NCBI GenBank assembly: GCA_013407085.1 | Contig: JACCGJ010006484.1 | Location: forward strand, 186,001-250,000 | Direction: 5' to 3' | Origin: Atriophallophorus winterbourni | Taxonomy: Eukaryota; Platyhelminthes; Trematoda; Plagiorchiida; Microphallidae | Length of the DNA: 64,000 bases | Shown: positions 35,083-47,200 of the stretch, one piece after another | Numbering within the stretch: position 1 is the stretch's first letter | Layout of the letters: every line of letters begins with the position of its first letter | Notes under the pieces: model-generated | Seen by the model: only the letters and a program-made list of their open reading frames with translations | The model's database searches: none | Told to the model about the DNA's origin: nothing | Position numbers and translations under genes: made by a program

Positions 35083-36276
35083 CTAAACATACAGGGACGG
35101 CCCAATTGAGGAATTGAGGTTGAAATCACCTAAGTTGAGTACGCTGGGAGCTGATTGAAACAACCTGTCGAGCGTCTCAATCAGCTGTGTAATCTCCTGC
35201 TGGGCTGCACTGGGTGTGACGTAGACACAAGCAATTGCGAGGGCTGACTTGTAGCAAGTCAGGATACTCGTAACAACTTGGACGTTTTCACTGGTTAGGG
35301 ATATACCCGTTCCTGTATTGTGCAAGCCATACTCTAGGAGGAGTGCAACGCCACCGCCTCTCCTATCGCCAGGTCTATCGCATCTAATGACGAGATACTG
35401 CTCGCTGATTTTTATTGGCACATCGTCAAGCACGGACAGCCAGGTCTCAGAAAGCACTATAACCCGAAGGTGCAACTCAGACACAAGAAGAGAGAGGTCA
35501 GCCCAATTATTCCTCATGCTGCACAAATTAGCTACAGCACTAGGGCGCTGGTTTTGCGTGCTTCTGAAACTAACCCTGCTTGGCCCTCGGTCGAAGCACA
35601 CGAGGAAGTGCACGTTTTTTGGCGTGCTACTTGAAGCAGGAGTATCTGGTTCAACAACCGCTTGCGTGGATGTTACGGACCGTTGACTGAGGATTGAGGC
35701 CGCCTTTATCGGAGAGCAGCAACTAGAGAAACTTGCTTGGCATCCATCTTCATTTTCGATAAGCCCGTCAACGTCGTCTAATCCGGACGACCAGACTCGT
35801 GGCGATGAGCTGTTCGGTAAGATCATAACGGATTCACTAGCGCTTCGATTTGCATGAGGCTTACGGATAGCAAATGTCCTTAAAGCAAGGTTTCTCCTAT
35901 TTGGAGCGGAAGGGTTTTGTCTAATATGAGATGGAGGGTTGTCTGGCTTAACATGAAGCTTGTCTAGAGTTGTTGTGGCGATGTTTTCAGCCCTAGACAA
36001 TAACACATCCCGATCCGCCTGGTATTTGAATTCTACCAGTATTGCCCTAGGGCGGTTATTCATCTTCCATCTCCCTACACGGTGAACTCTCACCTTGGGA
36101 GTAAAAGGGTTCAGACATACCATCCGGATAAGATCGCTGATACATCTGCGATCAAAATATCTTCGACCCTTTGATTCCCTAATGAAAGGTTCCGCTCGGT
36201 TAAAAACTAGTACATTTCGGGTTGTAGTTTTTGAAGAATAAGAATTGCAGTTCAGTGCATCAAATTGCTTACGCAA
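35083..36276 (-). pseudogene. LINE A1 ORF with APE-type endonuclease
   Basis: The longest intact frame among the minus-strand LINE copies (397 codons). The front third (VLVFNRAEPFIRESKGRRYF, ILVEFKYQADRDVLLSRAEN) resembles the nucleic-acid-binding domain seen in LINE ORF1 proteins. The last third is an APE endonuclease: NLCSMRNNWADL, IVLSETWLS (catalytic Glu), RRGGGVALLLEYG and LNLGDFNLN. APE endonucleases nick the target DNA for target-primed reverse transcription. The frame stops right after GDFN, and the missing part up to SDH is in other frames. Confidence 0.85.
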
Positions 36277-36674
36277 ACCGTTTAATTCCTTGATAATTTT
36301 ATCCAGCTCGGGTGAGCCAGCAACATTTCCATGTTGATTCCGTTAAGTATGGGTTTTAATGTTCTTGATACGTTTTTTGGAGTTTTGGCTACGTTTATCA
36401 CCTTCGGAGAGGGAGGTGCTTTGAAGGACGAGGTAACTGGATAGCTACGTCTACATTCTCGGGGGATGCAATTTTTTCTGCCTTTTTGTTTGCACGCTTT
36501 CTTGAGGTTCAGGCTCTATTCACCACCTTAGGAGAGGTAGCTTGCTTAGAAGAACGTTGCAGTGGGCTAGATTTGTGCGCTATCCCATTGCCTGTTGTAG
36601 TCTCAGAACTTATATTCGCTCTCACACAGATACATACGTTTGGGCGGCTGCAAATTACGACGAGCTTTGCGACG

Positions 36675-36911
36675 TTACGCTATTCTTGGCTTTTGGCAAG
36701 CGGCGTCAGTGGGAGCCTCATGACAGCCGGTACAATACCACTGCAAACAGCGGTATTTTGCATAGATCCCGTAGTGAGATTTATGTATGCCTGAGCAACT
36801 AGGGTGAGCCCATTGCTTGCAAGCTGTGCATTTGATGCCCTTAGCTACCATTTTGCCACATTTTCCGTTAAGGGAGGTATTTTTTAAACTCCTATCTATC
36901 GGTAAAGGCAT
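36675..36911 (-). pseudogene. LINE A1 ORF1 with PHD-like zinc finger
   Basis: 78 codons. CGKMVAKGIKCTACKQWAHP, then SC, and later CLQWYCTGC give Cys/His spacing like a PHD finger: C-x2-C, H-x2-C, then W-x-C-x2-C with the hallmark Trp before the last Cys pair. One ligand of the first pair appears to be lost. PHD fingers are known in ORF1 proteins of some CR1/L2 LINEs, where a role in chromatin targeting is suspected. A stop follows PRIA; further ORF1-like Ser/Arg-rich sequence (to about 36,300) is in broken frames. Confidence 0.65.
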
Positions 36912-39439
36912 TAGTAATGATAGTTCACTAGAAAAATACAGGCTGATTTTGTTACTAACGTAATTAATCAGAAAATATCAATAATATAGTAGAGCAGTTA
37001 TTCTATTTCACTGCAAATTCAAGAAATAGCAAAAATACACAATGATCTTCATCGGAGCGTGGGAAATACAACCAAGTTAAACGTACCGCGCAAGTCCAAC
37101 ATTTCAGTTCAGTTCACTTCAGTTTAGATTGCTCAGGAAAGTATGCGGCACACGAGCCAATCAAGCGTTCATAATTTCTTTCGGTGACAAGCTGCAGAGA
37201 AGCACGCACCACCGCCAAAACCTTTTTACTTTTTATCTGTTTGAAATCTCCTATGATCACAGCACCAAGAGATAATCCTGATTGTGTTTAGGGAGCACAG
37301 CATTATGACCGATGCTGAAAAAAGTGAAAAAGCAGTTTTTCTGCACCAGCGGGGTGAGAGGTCATCTGAAGTAGAATTGTGTATAGAAAAACAGAAAACT
37401 TGAGCATTTACTTGATATACGGGATAACGCTAAAAGGTGAACTGCCTAAGCTTGTTAGCAGTTAGGGAAAGTATTCAGGAAAAAACTTTCCCCAGGTTAG
37501 TCAAAACTCTGCCTAAAACTGCAAACGGAACTGTAGGATATAAGTTCTTCTGCAAGAAATTTCCAGAAGTTCACCACTCAACGGCTAAAAAAGTGTTTCC
37601 TGGAGTCTAGCCGACATCGCTTCTTAGCCATTTTAAGTAAATGGCCCGGTGTCCAGCACGGGACTTAGGGTGAAGAAGTCGTTTATTAGCAGGCCACTTA
37701 AACCTTTTAATACCTTAAAGGTTTCAATTAAGTCCCCTCTTAAACGACGGCGCCTAAGGGATAAAAGATCGAGAGTCATCAGGCCTGCAGTGTACGGTTT
37801 CCCTCGCTGACCAACAATAATGCGAGTTGCGAAGCGCTGTACGCTTTCAAGTCGAAGGATGTCTTTTTGTAATGAGGACACCACGCCTAAACACAATATT
37901 CGAGATGCGGCTGAACCAATGTTCTGTAAAATGGCAGGAATACATCGGGTCTTATTCTCGATAGCACTGATTTTATCCGAAAATGTACCTTGCGTGTACG
38001 CTGAGCTGCAGCGGCACATTGGTCTTCCCATTTAAAGTCAGCAATAACCAGTACTACAAAATCATTAACACACTGTGTGGCGTTAACACGAATGGAATTT
38101 CCCGACACCTCGGCCGAAATCTCATCACCCAGTGCTGATAAGAGTTTGCTCTTATTAAAGTTCAGTCGGAGGTCCAACGAGTATGACCAGTTTATAACCC
38201 GCTCGAGGTGGTGCATCAAGGCTTCTTCATCCGTTGATCCGATGAACTACACATCATCCGCGAAAAGAAAGCATGGACACTTCAAGGCAAACGACAAATC
38301 ATCAATGAAAATTAGTAATAGAAGTGAACCAAATATCGAACCTCGAGGGACCCCACTGATCACGTCGGTTTGGCTAGACAAAACTCTGAATGTATTACTT
38401 ATAAGGAATGCTTTTATCCAAGTAAGGACACTAACCCGTATGCCTTTTGATGCTAGCTTGGTCTCTAGAAGGCTGTGACTCGTAGAGTCAAAACCTTTCT
38501 CAAATTTAAGTAGAGTGTTTTGACTGGATTTTCCTCATCCAGCATTTTAGTTGCAGTATCGAGAAAAATAAGAAGGTTAGTCAGGCAGGATTTACCCTTA
38601 AGAAATCCATGTTGAGTTATACTCAGCAGAGAATACTGACTAAGACGATAGCAGATTTTGTCACGCAATTGTTTTCCAGTACTTTCGAGATTATGCTAGT
38701 CAGGCTCACAGGTCAATAGTCCCCAAGAGTTGACCTGCAACCACCTTTGTGTATTGGCACGACTATGGCTTCCTTCCACTCACTAGGAACCACTTTCAGC
38801 TGCGAGCATTAATTAAAGAGTGTGCAAAACGGTTCGGTAAGCACTGAGGCAACATTTTTAAGCAATAATTGAGTGGTCAGTCCCTCAGATTTTTGACGCA
38901 AACATGGATAAGTGCGTCATACACCTCAGCCTTATTGAAGGACAGCTCATCTAATACATGGACACAAGGTGTCTGGCCAAGCAGACCCAACGGTGCATTT
39001 GAAGTATTATCCCGTCGTTAAAAGCTACTGAAAAGCCATGAGAAGGCAGTCACCTTAGACAGGTCGGTATCAGCTACGTTTCCGTTCACCATTTTCAAAT
39101 CTACTATGCTTTCCCTGGTTTTGCCTTTTGACCGTGCGAAGCTATAAATCCTTTTCGGGTTGGATTTAGCATCCTTAGCTAAAGATAACTTAAAATCCCG
39201 TTTAAGCAAACGCTTAATTTAACAAGCATTCAGAGCGGTTTTGTAGCGGGCCCAAGAACCAGGAGTGAGGGATAGTTTATACTACCGCCATAGGCTAACC
39301 CATTTACAGGAAGACCTACGTACTCGAGGAGTCCACCAGGGTGGCCTTTGATGCCTTCTCACGCACTGCAGCGGAGCGTGCTTGTCTGGTAACACATTTA
39401 GATACTTAAAAATTCTATCCTTTTTTTCATTTATATCCA

Positions 39440-39668
39440 TAAGCGCCTCGAGTGCTTGACCAAAAATCACTTTGCGATTCAGTGTTTGAACTTCGTGGTT
39501 CTTTGTAAGAACCCTATATAACAGTGGCATACAAGTTTAACTTTGTTTACCACTTTTCCACTGTTTCAAGGCTTACTGAACCTGATCTTACTGTCTTTAC
39601 CGGACGATGGCAAACAGCCTGAAACCGGTAGTGGCGTGTAAGGGATGGGGATGTGAGCAACACATTAC
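39440..39668 (-). repeat. Family S repeat inserted in LINE A2
   Basis: A full-length reverse-orientation unit (GCTTGACCAAAAATCACTTT ... AACAGTGGCATACAAGTTTA ... GAAACCGGTAGTGGCGTGTA ... GAGCAACACATTACTTT). LINE A2 coding sequence resumes on both sides (PLGKSGHVT to the right, IFKYLNVLPDKHAP to the left), with part of the LINE missing at the junction. It therefore inserted after A2. Confidence 0.7.
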
Positions 39669-40719
39669 TTTAGAGAATCGCCTGGATTATTATGGTGACA
39701 TGGCCACTTTTCCCCAATGGTCAGTCGTAAGACAGGTTTTGACATCTATAGGACCTTAAGACAAAACCGGGCCCAGATGGATTAGATGGTTAAGGTCCAT
39801 CTACGTACCTAGTTTTCTCACTTAAGTGTTGGAGAAGCGCACGGGTGTTCAGCCAATCAAGATATACCTGGGAAATTCTATCAGAAGTCGTCTTAGTGTC
39901 CTAGTCAATACCCGGTAGTTTAAAATCACCTATTAGATTGATTCATAGGGTAGTTCTGAGCAACTTGGTAAGAAGTTCCCTAAGTTCCTGGTCCTCTTCC
40001 TCAAAAGCGCCAAGTGCCCTATATGAGCAGTCTGACGCAAAAAGAGATTACTGTCAGTGACGATTGCCGAGACCAGTTAAATAACAGAAGTGGCCATTTT
40101 GATGCCAGAGTCTTGGTATTTATTACCATGCTGTAGGAGTATTTCAGCTCCTCCTCCGCTTCCACAGTCTGGTCTATCCGATTTGAGGGCTATATGTCGA
40201 AATGAGATTAACTGGAATAGTATCTGTATATTGAAGACAGGTCTCCGGTACACCTAGGATCCTAGATTTAATTTTAGAGGTATTCTGCATTAATTCCAGC
40301 CATTTTCTACGCACATTGTGTATAGTATGCTAACAGAATTCTGAAGTAATGTGCCTAATTTCGGAGAAAACTCGGGGGAAGAACCCGAGGAATTACCAAA
40401 GTTTTTAGTATGTCCAAATGCCGTAACGCATTAGTACCGTATGTGGAATCTGCCTCGCTGGAAGTTTGTGGCTTAGAGGTTCTTAACACAACGGTGTTGA
40501 GTGCAGAGGAAACGAGGCTTTCGTTTGCTGCATCACAACTTAGCCAAGAATCCTTACCTACAATTTCTACCAGCACTTGAGTATTCTTGATTGAAATATC
40601 CGCTGTTGCAGAATTATTTCATTGGCATTTCTCGGAGTTTTCCTTAGTTTTTTCTACGTTGCTACCCGAACGCTAGAACGCAAAATATTTTTTGCCGAAG
40701 CTGGGCAACTTTTCGGCAC

Positions 40720-41766
40720 CAATCTATACAAGCTATTGCTATTCTCTTTGCGGATGATGTTAAAGTTTGGATGCGAATCACGTCAATCGTAGACTGTTTG
40801 CGCTTACAAAGCGATTTGGATGTATTAAACAGCTGGTCGGAGCGAAACAAACTCCCATTCAACTTCCGAAAGTGTAAAATGTTGCAAATAGGCAAAGATT
40901 TCCCATTCTCATACAACCTTGGATCAAACCAACTTGAATGGACAACCAAAGAAAAAGACCTCGGTGTATGGATTAGTGGAAGTCTTAAGAATAGCATGCA
41001 ATGCGAAGCAGTGTACAACCGAGCTAGCCGCATGCTAGGTATGCTTCGGCGGATTTTCGGACATTTTCCCGTGAATCATTCCCCATGCTCATAAATACGT
41101 ATATTAACCCGGTGATGGATTACTCAGTGCAAGCTTGGTCACCGTGGCTACAAAAGGACATCAAGCTGCTCGAGAGGATTTATCACAGAGCAACCAAAAT
41201 GGTTGGCTGCCTCCGCAAACTACCATATGAGAATCGACTTGAACATCTTAATTTGGATACACTTCTTCGCAGACGGGTTAGATTTGATCTAATCCTAACG
41301 TAAAAAATAATGAACTCAAAGGCGCACCCTCTGAGGCATCTATTTCGCCTCCTGTTAAGCCATGTCACACGTACACACCCATAATCATTTGATGTTCCAC
41401 AATACCACCGGAACTCCCGTCGGTTCTTCTATTCGGTGCGTGTTTGTTTCTTATGGAACTCCCTACCACCAGATGTTGTCCAATCATCTAGTGAAAGGAT
41501 TTTTAGGAACAAATTGGATATATTTATGCGTAGTAATTCCACCCTGCATCCCGTTTATATAACATGATCTTTTTCCAAACGAATAATTTTATTCATCATA
41601 CAGCGACAATAAATGACATTTTTGTAACTACAAAACTGTCGATCTTCCTAATGACTCAATTTATTTTGTATATATATTTATTGTCCTTATACGAATATCC
41701 TGTGGTGTTGTACAGCTACGAGCTTTTTTATACCATAAATTCTTGAATCTTGAATCTTGAATCTTT
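40720..41766 (+). mobile_element. LINE family B copy B1, 5'-truncated, inserted in A2
   Basis: Starts close to the RT FADD box: ILFADDVKVWMRITS at about 40,737, then NKLPFNFRKCKMLQIGKDFP and EKDLGVWISGSLKNSMQC. A frame change at about 41,085 leads to INTYINPVMDYSVQAWSPWL. The 3' end is a short run of TTGAATC repeats (about 41,741-41,766). The same 3' repeat and protein blocks occur in B2. 5' truncation with a short 3' repeat is normal for CR1-clade insertions. Confidence 0.82.
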
Positions 41767-43038
41767 ATTGGTATGTATTTGGCCGCTTTTTGGAAGAAAC
41801 AAGTCTCTGTCTCTCTGATTTTTGAATTCGACCAAGATTCTGCCTTGCTTGATTTCCTTGCTTCCAGAGGCCGATTCTATGGACCCAAACAGACTGAAGA
41901 TTGGGCTTAAGGTCTGCTAAACGCAATAGATTTCGCACGCATTAGCGATCTAAGCTGCGTCATGATTTAGCCTCGAGTATAAAAGGCTCCTGTTCGTTTA
42001 GGATCGGAATATTTCTGGTCCTAGTTTTCATATTTCTCTTGGGAACAGCACCTTTTCGCAACTCTCGCAATTCACTGCAGATTGAAGCTAATTGCGAGTT
42101 AATTGTCGCTAAATTGCTGAAACTTACTTACTTGTAGGTGAGCACACTACATTTCGAGCTCGCCGGCTCTTCTTCTTAAGCTGGCTAACAAACGTTTTAT
42201 AATTATTCCCTGACTTCTTTCTGCTGAATTCATCTATTATTTCCGTTCAGTCCAGTTTTGTTTGCACCTGACGGTAGGTGGCTAACGAGCCAATCACGCG
42301 TCCAGAATTTTTTTCGGTGAAAAGTTGCAGAGAAGCACCAACCACTGCCAATGCGTTTTTTATTTTTGTGCGTTTGAAAATTTCGACGATCACGAGGCCA
42401 AGTTATTATCAATATTGTATTTTTGGATCATGACATTATTACCGATGAGAGAAAAAACAGCAGTTTCTCTTCACCAACACGCTGAGAGGTCAGCTGAAAT
42501 TGAATCGTGCCCAAAAACAGTAAACATTGCATTAATTTCTTCACCGGATAACGCTTAAAAGGAGATATACATAAGCTTGTATAGCAAATATCTCGATCTT
42601 ACGAATGCAGATACACATTGTTCTAGTCTGTTGAGTTATATCGGTACAAAACCAGACGACAATTCTACCTGTGTTTCCAAAAGGAAATCAAGAACATTTT
42701 GCTTTAAACTCCGAAGCCGCACTCGGAAGTGGATAGCCATGCGAAATTCCACATGGGCTGCACACAAAATAATACGAACAGACGCATCTTGGGAACACTT
42801 TCGTAGTTTTCGTAACAAGGTGACGTCCCTAATTCGAGAAGACAAGCAATATCACCATTGGAAGCTGATCGACCAGATGGAACGACATCCTAAGTTGCTG
42901 TACACCATCGTAAACACCGCGACCAAGGTTAAGCCAGGTGTATTTCCTATCCAGACAGAGAACTGACTGACTGATAATGTCAAGGATACAGCTGATGCCC
43001 TAATATCATTTTATGCGCAAGTATTTTGTCCAAAGAAC

Positions 43039-44268
43039 GTGTCAACGCTGACGTCTTTGCCGCACCCACTACAAATCGAATGCCTTAGCAACATCGAGGT
43101 AAATCCTACGGTTGTGCGAAAGCATTTACGCGGACTGAACGTTCGCAAATCACCAGGAGAGGATGGAATAACACCCGCTGTTCTGAAGTCATGCGAGCTG
43201 GAGCTTTGTGGCCCACTAAGTGGTCTATTCAGGCACTCATTGAATACGGGAACCGTACCAACTCAATGGAAAACCGGTGTTATCACACCAATCTACAAAG
43301 GGGGCAGTCGTTCTGATCCGGCGAATTACCGCCCCGTGACGCTTCTTTCAGCGGTTTCTAAAATTTTGGAACGCCTGGTGTGTGAACGACTTGTTGAACA
43401 TCTCGAGAACCATCAGCTAATAACTTTCACACAACACGGATTTAGGAAAACATATTCATGCCTGTCTAACTTGCTCACGACTCTAAATGACTGGACGCAA
43501 GCACTAGACCAAGGGGGTTCCGTCCATGCCGGTTACTTAGATATATCTAAAGCATTCGACAGAGTGAATCACTCCTTACTGCTTCAGAAGCTGCAGAATG
43601 TTGGCGTCATCGGAAACCTACTAACATGGTTCACAAGTTACCTGTCTGGACGCAAAGTAAAAGTCAGAATAGATGGTGAAACTTCTCGAACAATTGAAGC
43701 CACGAGCGGAGTCCCTCAGGGTTCGGTTCTCGGTCCGATACTGTTTCTCATATTTATAAACGATCTACCGAACTTACTAGCATGTAAGCTTGTTTTATTC
43801 GCAGATGATGTAAAAATCTGGACGAAGGTCAACTCTATCGAGGACTGTCAAGTTCTGCAAGGAGATTTGAATAAGCTGCACCAGTGGTCAATCCAAAACA
43901 AACTGCCATTTAATTTCCGCAAGTGCAAAATGTTGCAAGTCGGAAAACCCTTTCCCTTTACCTACAAACTTGGCAGCCACCCGCTTGAATGGAGTACATC
44001 ACAAAAAGATCTCGGAATCTTGGTGTCTGGCACTTTGAAGAACAGCCTACAGTGCGAAGCCGTCTACAAGCGTGCGTGCAGCTTGCTAGGTTTACTGAAA
44101 CGCATTTTCGGACGTTTCCCACCACACTCACTCGCGAAATTACTAAACACTTACATACATCCTGTCGTTGACTACGCTGTACAAGCTTGGACGCCATGGA
44201 TGAAAAAAACATCTCGCTCCTCGAACGAATTTATCACAAGCAACCAAAATGGTTACCGGATTGAATAA
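43039..44268 (+). pseudogene. LINE B2 reverse transcriptase, 409 codons
   Basis: Complete RT block series: RKSPGEDGITPAVLKS, NYRPVTLLSAVSKILERLV, TQHGFRKTYSC, GYLDISKAFDRVNHSLLL, SGVPQGSVLGPILFLIFIND, LVLFADDVKIW (catalytic Asp pair) and KCKMLQVG. The frame is continuous upstream to the TGA at 42,964-42,966. Near 44,195-44,215 it loses a base relative to B1, so the last codons (TSRSSNEFITSNQNGYRIE) are out of frame; the proper C-terminal part reads at 44,249-44,506. RT copies the element RNA at the nicked target. As it stands the protein would be cut at both ends. Confidence 0.9.
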
Positions 44269-44506
44269 TTTACCCTTTGAGCAGCGACTGACCAGACTTG
44301 GACTGTGCACCCTCGAGCGCAGGCGTATCCTACACGACCTCACTCTGACATATCGAATCATCTACGCAAAATCCCACCCTCTCAAACACCTCTTCAAGTT
44401 TGGTTCGGTTGTCCCCACACGCAGCCACCCTTTGACCCTTCAAATCCCACACTCACGATTGAATTGTCGTCGTCACTTCTTCGCTGTTCGTGTATGCTTC
44501 TTGTGA
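44249..44506 (+). pseudogene. LINE B2 C-terminal part after frameshift
   Basis: Continues the RT C-terminal domain in the next frame (NLPFEQRLTRLGLCTLERRR, then HSRLNCRRHFFAVRVCFL) and matches LPYENRLEHLNLDTLLRRRV in B1. It is followed by about 300 bp of 3' UTR and the TTGAATC repeat. Confidence 0.8.
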
Positions 44507-46430
44507 AATAGCTTGCCGACAGATATTGTTACCTCAGCGAACGAGCACATCTTTAAACAAAGGTTACGAAACCTTATGTTGAGAACTACTGCGTTGGCCC
44601 CTACATATTGATGTCTATATTTTTTTAACGCACGGAACTACCGTCCATCCAAAGATTCTTTTCCCTCAGTCTGTGTCGCCATTGAGGATTATTTTTGCTC
44701 CACTATGAAGAACACGGATATGATCATACAAGTAACGATTTTTTTTAATTTTTTATACGTATATCTATGGTACTGTACAGCAATTTGCTTTTTTAACCAT
44801 AAATCTTAAATCTTGAATCTTGAATCTTGAAATATGATGAGTATATTGGGAAAAAATTAGCCAGGTTGCAATCCCTACCCGACTTGAAACACACGATATT
44901 ACTGTAGAATATAAGTACTTCTGAAAGACTGTTCCAGGAATTTAACATCCTGAGACCGAAAGCATGATTCCTAGTGTCTTGCCGATATCACTTCTTAGCA
45001 AGATTCAGTGAATGACAGCTAGTACCAGCTCGGGTTTGAGGGCAAATAAGTCGTTTATTAGAACGTCACTGATCACTTTAAAAATCATGAAGGTTTCAAC
45101 TAAGTCATCTCTTAAACGACGGTAACTAAAGGAAAAAGACCTAGGGACTTAGACGTTCAGCGAATGGTTTCCCTTGCAGACCTTCTATCATACGAGTTGC
45201 GAGTCGCTAAAAGCTTTCAAGTCAAACGATGTCATTTTTATAATAAAGGCACCACGCTTGGAGACAATATTCTAGATGGGACCGAAATAATGTCATGTAA
45301 AATGGCAGAATTACATCAGGATTTCTGTTTAATAGCACTGATTTCAGCCAAAAATAACCTTGCCTGCACGCTTAGCTGCAACGGTAAACTGAACCAAGGC
45401 ATGAAATACATTATCAAGTTATCAACATGTTTACAGCCAAAACTGGGATTAAATGAGTGGCGGAACTTTCAAATTCAGAAATGTTTTTGTTCAACATTAA
45501 AAATGGTAGGCAACATTGTTAGAGAAATGTTCTAAGATATTCAATATAGATGAGACTTGATTTAGATGGACTATGCGAACTAGATAATAAGAAGAATGCA
45601 AGATGATGAGAAGAATAAATTTACAGGTAGACCTGCAAACTTGAGGATTCCACCAGGGGGGTATTTGATGCGTTCTTACTCACTGCAGCAGAGAGTGGTT
45701 GTCTTGTAACTCTTTTAGATTCCTACAAATTCTATCCCAGTTTTCACTTACATTGGAGTCGCTAGATAACTGAAGGGAAGTTTGTGAACTCTGTAGGAGT
45801 AACCCCTAATCTACAAGCTTGAAATTGTGTCTAGGACGAGCGGTAGGTTAAAAAGATGGATTACTGCTTTGAAGCTTATCAGTACGTAATCGCTGTCGCC
45901 GAGAGGTGGTAGGTACTTCGAATACCTAACGGTTTCTAGCTGGGACGACAATACCAAGTCAAAAGTGGATGGAGTGCATCAATGACAAACCTTCGTAAGA
46001 TTATAGAGCTATCCAAGAAAACTTTTTGATTGCTCGGTGATTACATATGTAGGGACGGACCAATCTATGTCTGAGAGGTTACAATATCCTAAGATGAGTC
46101 TGATGACGAGATACTGTTTGCTCATGTTTATTGGCACATCATAAAGTGCATTTAACCAGTTTTCAGAAAGCGTTATAAACATTGGGTGTAACTTTAGGAC
46201 CCGGAGAAAAGTTCAGCCCACTTATTCCTTATGCTGCATAAATTAGCGTATAATACTGGAGTGCTTCTAAAACTAATCCTGATTGACCGTCGGCCGAAAC
46301 GCCTGTTGGGGCTGCATGTTTTTGGCCTGCTACTTAGAGCAGTAGCATCAGGTTTGCCATCCTCTTTTATTAAGATAATGGGCACATTTGACGCGCATCA
46401 CGTGCTGCCTTCTTAGTCCTGTCATGGTTA

Positions 46431-47200
46431 CAAGGCTGAGTCAGATCCCTTGGCGATGCAGTTGTTTATCGATCGATAGCTACCGGTGGAGTGAATGCGT
46501 TGGGTCGGAGTGACGCGATCCATGCGGTAAAAAGCGAACGAGTTTGGACAAAAGTGAGTGTCGATCTAACAGAGTTGAAAACAATATCAGTCGATTAGAA
46601 ATGATGTGATGTATTCGACTAGGAACGATATTCTCAATCACCAGGGATAATGCACGCGTAGGTAAATTTTGGTTTAAACTTGACGTATTTGATTTTCATG
46701 GATTCACCTTGCTGGAGGTTGAAACGGATATACTCCGAACGAGCAAATTGAAACGAGTTTAATGATATATGAACCGTTCAGCTCAGGTGAAATAAATCCG
46801 AAAGTATGCGAGCACAAATGTATGAGCCGGCACAACACACCAAATCTGTAATTTTGTCACCACGTTGGTCTCGTTTGACCGACTTTGCTGAGTTACTTAC
46901 TTGTAACTTGTGTGCGGCTATCTCCTCTTGGAGGACGAGTCGTCTTCAATGAAGATTCTTGGGAATTTGGGTACAAAGCAGCGTCCCTAGCACCACTCAA
47001 CGTTTTTTCGAATCAGCTGTAAATGAGTCAACTTTCATTAAATCATCAGCATTTTTAAATCATCGATCATTTCGGTTTAACTGATTTAGTATCAATTCGA
47101 TTTCGTGCAATACGTTTCTGTCATATTCAGCAAGTGTGGCGAACACAACCGATAAGTTCATTCAATTGATGGAACTTCACGCGTGAGCCAATCAGTAAAT
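46431..47200. other. Region between LINE A3 and Penelope relic
   Basis: No coding block recognised. The string GAGTTACTTACTTGTAACTT at about 46,890 resembles AACTTACTTACTTGTAGGTG in the 5' part of A2 (about 42,120), so some of this may be the 5' untranslated region of another LINE A copy. Confidence 0.4.

Larger units (their letters stand above)
31055..36950 (-). mobile_element. CR1-like LINE copy A1, near full length, carrying an LTR insertion
   Basis: A non-LTR retrotransposon read right to left. It has a PHD-like zinc-finger ORF (36,675-36,911), a 397-codon ORF with a nucleic-acid-binding-type front and an APE endonuclease (35,083-36,276), then reverse transcriptase in broken frames (34,536-34,994; 34,099-34,539; 33,802-34,083; 31,976-32,270). 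A C-terminal domain (31,390-31,629) and a 3' UTR follow, ending in GTTCAGTTCAGTTCAGTT repeats on the plus strand at about 31,058-31,077. RT marks are NYRPVSLTSIVSKVMEKLL, QDFSKAFDS and FADDVKF. Frame breaks make it inactive as read. The LTR element at 32,322-33,739 splits the RT just after KAFDS. Confidence 0.85.
37104..42200 (-). mobile_element. CR1-like LINE copy A2, interrupted twice
   Basis: Same family and orientation as A1. The 3' tail (TTTCAGTTCAGTTCACTTCAG on the plus strand, cited in two overlapping parts) is at about 37,104-37,132. The RT C-terminal part is at 37,633-38,031 and 37,887-38,219, RT core fragments at 38,465-38,668 and the pre-RT region at 39,018-39,450. The endonuclease remains lie at about 40,030-40,330, and an ORF1-like part (ILVEFKNQRDRDLFLPKSG) at about 41,770-42,000. 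It is interrupted by a family S repeat (39,440-39,668) and a plus-strand family B LINE (about 40,720-41,766). Many stops; inactive. It begins about 150 bp from the 5' end of A1. Confidence 0.75.
42592..44829 (+). mobile_element. LINE family B copy B2, inserted in A3
   Basis: A 5'-truncated CR1-clade LINE of 2.24 kb. AAATAT at 42,586-42,591 and 44,830-44,835 is a candidate target duplication, and A3 sequence resumes on both sides. The 3' end is a TTGAATC repeat (about 44,806-44,829). It is the best-preserved LINE coding region in the window: one frame runs from 42,577 to 44,268 with a single TGA at 42,964-42,966, then shifts. Confidence 0.88.
42242..46430 (-). mobile_element. CR1-like LINE copy A3, interrupted by LINE B2
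   Basis: The 3' UTR (42,242-42,590) matches A1 and A2 closely (TTTTTTTCGGTGAAAAGTTG, GCTGAGAGGTCAGCTGAAAT). After the B2 insertion the element continues at 44,830 with the decayed RT C-terminal region (44,830-45,540). The pre-RT region follows (about 45,620-45,960) and an endonuclease fragment at 46,194-46,385 (LYANLCSIRNKWAELF). The plus-strand ORF at 45,164-45,535 is a shadow. The oldest-looking of the three copies, with no long frame. Confidence 0.72.

Noticed and set aside
45164..45535. Plus-strand ORF of 123 codons
   Set aside because: It overlaps LINE A3, whose sense strand is minus; the matching blocks of A1 and A2 read on the minus strand.
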